This document shows, in pieces, positions 6,227 to 8,789 of a stretch of DNA of 8,789 bases. Position numbers and translations under genes: made by a program. Location of the stretch: contig CANFIV010000040.1 in NCBI GenBank assembly GCA_947446935.1, forward strand, positions 1 through 8,789, read 5' to 3'. Position 1 is the first letter of the stretch; each line of letters starts with the position of its first letter. The stretch comes from Sphingomonadaceae bacterium (lineage in GTDB: Bacteria > Pseudomonadota > Alphaproteobacteria > Sphingomonadales > Sphingomonadaceae). The notes below the pieces were generated by a model. That model was given only the letters and a program-made list of their open reading frames with translations, had not been told where the DNA came from and did no database searches.

Positions 6227-6815
6227 ACCGATGCGCGCGCTCTCGCTGGCGAATCTGGGTGGTGGCAGCGGCGGCTTCACCGCCGATCATCGCTTTGGCC
6301 GGCACGCCCATGCCGCGCCGGAAACCCCGCGCGAACCGCCCGAGGAAGACCCTGCCGTCAAGGCATTCGCCGCAGGCTATGCTCAGGGCGCCGCCGATGC
6401 CGAAGCCGCCTTCAGCGAGGCAATTGCCCAACAGGAGGCCGCCCGTTCGCGCATCGAGCTCGCCTTTGGTCGGCTCGATGCCGATCTCATACGCGATCTG
6501 GAGGCGCGCTTGCGCGAAACCGTGCTCGCGCTTTGCACTCCGCTGCTTGGCGAATACGCCACTGATCCCGAAGCGCTTGCCCGCCGTGTGGAGACCGCCG
6601 CCGCCATGCTCGCGCGCGCGGCGGATGAACGCGTGATCCGCCTGCATCCGGAAGATCTCGCGCTCGTCGGCGCGCGCCTGCCCGAAGACTGGCACTTCGA
6701 ACCTGATCCGGGCCTCGAACGCGGCGCTTTGCGCATTGAGGGCGCTGCCGGCGGAGTGGAAGACGGCCCGGCCGGATGGACTCAGGCGCTCAAGGAGGCA
6801 CTCGGCTCGTGCTGA
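6219..6815 (+). CDS. fliH: FliH, flagellar export ATPase-associated protein
   Basis: This encodes a 198-residue FliH, which dimerises, holds and regulates the FliI ATPase and links it to the C-ring. The N-terminal 45 residues are Gly/Pro-rich. Then comes AFAAGYAQGAADAEAAFSEA (about 49-68), with the small-residue-spaced helix typical of FliH, followed by a long charged Ala-rich helix (about 65-110). The C-terminal domain (about 110-198) holds RRVETAAAMLARA and VIRLHPEDLALV, matching the FliH/HrpE-type pattern of a helix followed by V-x-L-x-P-x-D. FliH is poorly conserved, so the call rests on these features plus position between fliG and fliI. The start overlaps fliG by 8 bp and the stop overlaps the preferred fliI start by 7 bp. 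It is somewhat shorter than the roughly 230-residue enteric protein. Confidence 0.9.
   Translation: MSEPMRALSLANLGGGSGGFTADHRFGRHAHAAPETPREPPEEDPAVKAFAAGYAQGAADAEAAFSEAIAQQEAARSRIELAFGRLDADLIRDLEARLRETVLALCTPLLGEYATDPEALARRVETAAAMLARAADERVIRLHPEDLALVGARLPEDWHFEPDPGLERGALRIEGAAGGVEDGPAGWTQALKEALGSC
6792..6798 (+). promoter_or_regulatory. Ribosome binding site deciding the fliI start
   Basis: AAGGAGG lies within the 3' end of fliH, 10 nt before GTG 6809. It is the strongest Shine-Dalgarno seen in the window. It favours GTG 6809 over the in-frame ATG 6776, which lies upstream of this site and has no comparable motif. Confidence 0.65.
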
Positions 6816-8131
6816 ACAGCACCTCGCTCCTGCTCGCACGCTGCGAAGAAGCTCAGCCCGATTTCGCCCCGCGCCGCTATGGTCTGGTCACAGCCTGCGA
6901 TGGCGGGCTGCTCGAGGTCAGCGGGCTTTCCTTGCCCATCGGCGCGCAGTGCCGCATCGCGCATGGCGCAGGCTCGCTTATGGCCGAAACGATCGGCTTT
7001 CGCGGCGGGCGCATGCTCATGATGCTGCTCGGCGATACCGTGCTGCTGCGCCCCGGCGCGCGGGTTCGGCCAGAAGGCAAGCCCGGCATGCTCCCGGTGG
7101 GCGAAGCCTTCCTCGGCCGCGCCGTCGATGGCGAGGGCCTTCCGATAGATGGCGGCCCACCGATCGCCGCGCGCCACGATTGGCCCGCCGGAGGCGTGCG
7201 CGGCGGCGCGCTCGACCGTGCGCCCGTGCGCGAACAGTTCGATGTCGGCGTACGCGCGCTCAATGCGCTCACCACCTTCGGCGTCGGCCAACGCATCGGC
7301 GTGATGGCCGGCTCCGGCGTCGGCAAATCCGTCCTGCTCGATATGATCGCGCATGGCGCAGAGGCTGAGATCGTCATTGTCGCCCTGATCGGCGAGCGCG
7401 CGCGCGAAGTTTCGGATTTCGTCGAAAAGCACATGCAGGGGCCCCGTCGGGCGCGCAGCATAGTCGTAGCGGTGCCCGCCGACCACGCGCCCAACTTGCG
7501 CATCCGTGGCGCGATGCTGGCAACCAGCATGGCGGAATACTTCCGTGCCGCTGGCCATCAGGTGCTGCTCATCATGGACAGCCTCACCCGCGTCGCCCAC
7601 GCCGGGCGCGAAATCGCGCTTCTGCTCGGCGAGCCGGGTGCGGCGCGCGGATACCCCCCGTCCGCGCTCGCCACGATCACCAAGCTGGTCGAGCGCGCGG
7701 GCAATTCGGCGGCGAGCGGCGGCTCGGTCACCGGGCTCTACACCGTGCTTGCCGATGGCGACAACCAGGACGACCCGGTCGTCGATACCGCGCGCGCGAT
7801 TCTCGATGGGCATGTCGTGCTCTCGCGCGATCTGGCGCAGCGGGGGCAATATCCTGCGATCGATATCGCCGCATCCCTCAGCCGGGTGATGAACGATATC
7901 GTGCCCTCCGCGCACCAGAACGCCGCCCGTGCCTTCCGCGCGCTGATCGCCAATTACGAGGCCAACCGCGACCTCGTGCTGATGGGTGCCTACCGCGCCG
8001 GGGCCGATCCGCAGCTCGACCGCGCGATCGCCATGCACACCGCGCTTACCGCTTTCCTCAGCCAGCCGCAGCGCGAGATCGTGCCGCTTGATCGCAGCGT
8101 GGCCGAGCTTGCCGCCCTCATCGGTTCATGA
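6809..8131 (+). CDS. fliI: FliI, flagellum-specific export ATPase
   Basis: This encodes a 440-residue ATPase related to F1 beta, which works with FliH and FliJ at the cytoplasmic mouth of the flagellar type III secretion apparatus. After an N-terminal beta-barrel domain (about 1-95), the catalytic domain shows Walker A AGSGVGKS (157-164), the catalytic Glu in VALIGERARE (Glu186), Walker B VLLIMD (Asp247), and the family signature TRVAHAGREI, then LLGEPGAARGYPPS (262-275). GSVTGLYTVLADGDNQDDP and LSRDLAQRGQYPAID follow as in all FliI. The residue after Walker A is Val (GKSV, as in F1 beta GKTV) where FliI more often has Thr. GTG 6809 is preferred over ATG 6776 because of AAGGAGG at 6792-6798, a 7-bp overlap with fliH and a standard length. 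The stop overlaps fliJ as ATGA. Confidence 0.97.
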   Translation: MLNSTSLLLARCEEAQPDFAPRRYGLVTACDGGLLEVSGLSLPIGAQCRIAHGAGSLMAETIGFRGGRMLMMLLGDTVLLRPGARVRPEGKPGMLPVGEAFLGRAVDGEGLPIDGGPPIAARHDWPAGGVRGGALDRAPVREQFDVGVRALNALTTFGVGQRIGVMAGSGVGKSVLLDMIAHGAEAEIVIVALIGERAREVSDFVEKHMQGPRRARSIVVAVPADHAPNLRIRGAMLATSMAEYFRAAGHQVLLIMDSLTRVAHAGREIALLLGEPGAARGYPPSALATITKLVERAGNSAASGGSVTGLYTVLADGDNQDDPVVDTARAILDGHVVLSRDLAQRGQYPAIDIAASLSRVMNDIVPSAHQNAARAFRALIANYEANRDLVLMGAYRAGADPQLDRAIAMHTALTAFLSQPQREIVPLDRSVAELAALIGS

Positions 8132-8565
8132 ACGCCGAGAGGGCCAAACTGAAGCGCCTGCGCCGGCTTGAACGCCTGCGCGCCATAACGCGCCAAACCG
8201 CTCTGGGTGAGGCTGCCAAGGCCGAAGCCGCGCTGGCGCAAGTCACCAACCTCGAAGCGCGCACCACCGCGCTGATCGACGCTTATGCCTCGCGCCGCGA
8301 CGCGACCGACGCGGGCGAGCTTCAGCGCATGAAGCAGTTCGTCGCCGGGCTTGGCCACATTGCTGCAACCACCGCAGGGGATCTCGCCCGGGCGCGCACC
8401 CATGCCGACACCCGTGCCGCCGAAGCCGCCGAGGCCGAACGCCGCCGCGCGGCCGTGGAAGACCGCGTCAGCGCGGTCCAGCAACGCATCGCCCGCAAGG
8501 CCGCCGAGAGCGCCACACCCACGGCTGCGGGATCGTCTGGTCCGGTTGGCACGGCTCTTGAATAG
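8128..8565 (+). CDS. fliJ: FliJ, flagellar export chaperone / ATPase stalk protein
   Basis: This 145-residue protein is almost wholly charged and Ala-rich and predicted to form a helical hairpin. A first helix runs from about residue 3 to 60 (KRLRRLERLRAITRQTALGE at 8-27, then AKAEAALAQVTNLEAR) and a second from about 62 to 130 (ELQRMKQFVAGLGHIAA, then RAAEAAEAERRRAAVEDRVS). FliJ acts as the central coiled coil of the FliI ring and helps recycle chaperones. Sequence conservation in this family is low, so the call rests on length, coiled-coil character and position directly after fliI, with an ATGA overlap. The last ten or so residues look disordered, and the final codons contain a sigma-54 promoter-like element. 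Nothing appears broken. Confidence 0.88.
   Translation: MNAERAKLKRLRRLERLRAITRQTALGEAAKAEAALAQVTNLEARTTALIDAYASRRDATDAGELQRMKQFVAGLGHIAATTAGDLARARTHADTRAAEAAEAERRRAAVEDRVSAVQQRIARKAAESATPTAAGSSGPVGTALE
8546..8562 (+). promoter_or_regulatory. Candidate sigma-54 promoter inside the 3' end of fliJ, ahead of the next gene
   Basis: The sequence TTGGCACG-GCTC-TTGAA matches the sigma-54 consensus YTGGCACG-N4-TTGCW at every defined position except the C of the -12 GC, which is A here. The spacing between GG (8548-8549) and the -12 G (8560) is the required 10 nt. The predicted start would be near 8572-8574, about 57 bases upstream of the ATG at 8630. It precedes the only sizeable gap in the plus-strand gene train, and a sigma-54 activator is encoded at the head of that train. 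The -12 mismatch is at an important position, so activity is uncertain. Confidence 0.45.
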
Positions 8566-8570
8566 CAGTC

Positions 8571-8579
8571 GTTAACCAC
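8571..8579 (+). promoter_or_regulatory. CtrA-like half-site in the fliJ-fliK gap
   Basis: GTTAACCAC contains TTAACCA, 7 of 8 of the TTAACCAT half-site. It coincides with the predicted transcription start of the sigma-54-like element just upstream. It shares GTTAACCA exactly with the site at 1759-1767. Confidence 0.25.
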
Positions 8580-8629
8580 ATGTGTCGACCGCCCTGTCCC
8601 ATACCTAGATTGCCAAGGACTTGCCCCCG

Positions 8630-8789
8630 ATGACCGCGCCCGCCGCATCCCTGATCCAGCGCCAGCGACCAGTCCGAGAGGCTCCGCGCGATGCTGTGCA
8701 GCCCGCGCGCACAGCGCATCCTTCGGCGCAAAACACCAGCGTTGCCGAAGGTTTCAAGGCCCATCTCGAACGCCGCAGCCCGCTTTCTC
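8630..8789 (+). CDS. fliK: Start of the next flagellar gene, probably fliK (hook-length control), cut by the window edge
   Basis: An open frame begins with ATG 8630, preceded by AAGGA (8615-8619) at 10 nt, and stays open for 53 codons to the window edge. The visible N-terminus (MTAPAASLIQRQRPVREAPR, then DAVQPARTAHPSAQNTS) is Ala/Pro/Arg/Gln-rich and looks disordered. That fits the secreted N-terminal region of FliK but contains no diagnostic motif. The diagnostic C-terminal FliK domain would lie outside the window. The identity is inferred from the common order fliH-fliI-fliJ-fliK. It is separated from fliJ by 64 bases, unlike the overlapping genes before it. Another flagellar protein or a hypothetical protein is possible. 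Confidence 0.5.
   Translation, partial: MTAPAASLIQRQRPVREAPRDAVQPARTAHPSAQNTSVAEGFKAHLERRSPLS

Noticed and set aside
5543..6280. Minus-strand open frame (245 codons) opposite fliG
   Set aside because: Shadow of fliG, with no domain-like sequence and no plausible start context.
6776..6808. ATG 6776 as the start of fliI
   Set aside because: It would overlap fliH by 40 bp and lies upstream of the AAGGAGG site. GTG 6809 gives a normal-length FliI with good spacing.
6782..8038. Long minus-strand open frame (418 codons) opposite fliI
   Set aside because: The plus strand encodes an unmistakable FliI. Long antisense frames are common in GC-rich genes with biased third positions.
1..8789. tRNA, rRNA, CRISPR arrays, insertion sequences or attachment sites
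   Set aside because: Nothing of the kind was seen on reading both strands. The window is almost fully occupied by ordinary protein genes with uniform composition.

Overview
The window is GC-rich and gene-dense. It reads as part of the flagellar locus of an alphaproteobacterium, most likely a sphingomonad (Sphingomonas, Novosphingobium or Erythrobacter type). The taxonomic guess rests on base composition, the short flagellin, the gene order and the style of the proteins; no rRNA or other marker is present, so it is an inference.

Layout. (1) Positions 2-583, plus strand: the C-terminal part of a PLP-dependent racemase. It resembles the broad-specificity (Bsr) branch more than canonical alanine racemase. 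(2) Positions 589-627: an intrinsic terminator for the minus strand, between the convergent racemase and flagellin genes. (3) Positions 669-1550, minus strand: a complete 293-residue flagellin. (4) Positions 1551-1782: a divergent regulatory region with a cluster of CGGCA/TGCCG half-sites, two of the pairs forming matching dyads 32 bp apart, plus a possible sigma-28-like promoter. (5) Positions 1783-8565, plus strand: a compact train consisting of a receiver-less sigma-54 activator (FlbD/FleQ type), fliE, fliF, fliG, fliH, fliI and fliJ. Six of the seven genes are joined to a neighbour by start/stop overlaps; only fliE/fliF is separated, by 3 bases. (6) Positions 8566-8629: the only real gap in the train, preceded by a good sigma-54-like element inside the end of fliJ. 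(7) Position 8630 to the edge: the start of the next gene, probably fliK.

How the genes work together. FliF forms the MS ring. FliE joins the MS ring to the rod. FliG is the rotor switch protein on the cytoplasmic face of the ring. FliH, FliI and FliJ form the export ATPase complex that feeds the flagellar type III secretion apparatus. FliK, if correctly called, sets hook length. Flagellin is the late filament subunit, transcribed separately and divergently. The sigma-54 activator sits at the head of the basal-body operon and next to the flagellin promoter region, so it is the obvious candidate to time these genes.

No clearly new system is visible; most of the window is ordinary flagellar hardware. 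The points most worth a second look are regulatory: the half-site array upstream of flagellin, the sigma-54-like element before fliK, and a shared CtrA-like octamer at the two regulatory gaps. The racemase subtype also deserves checking.
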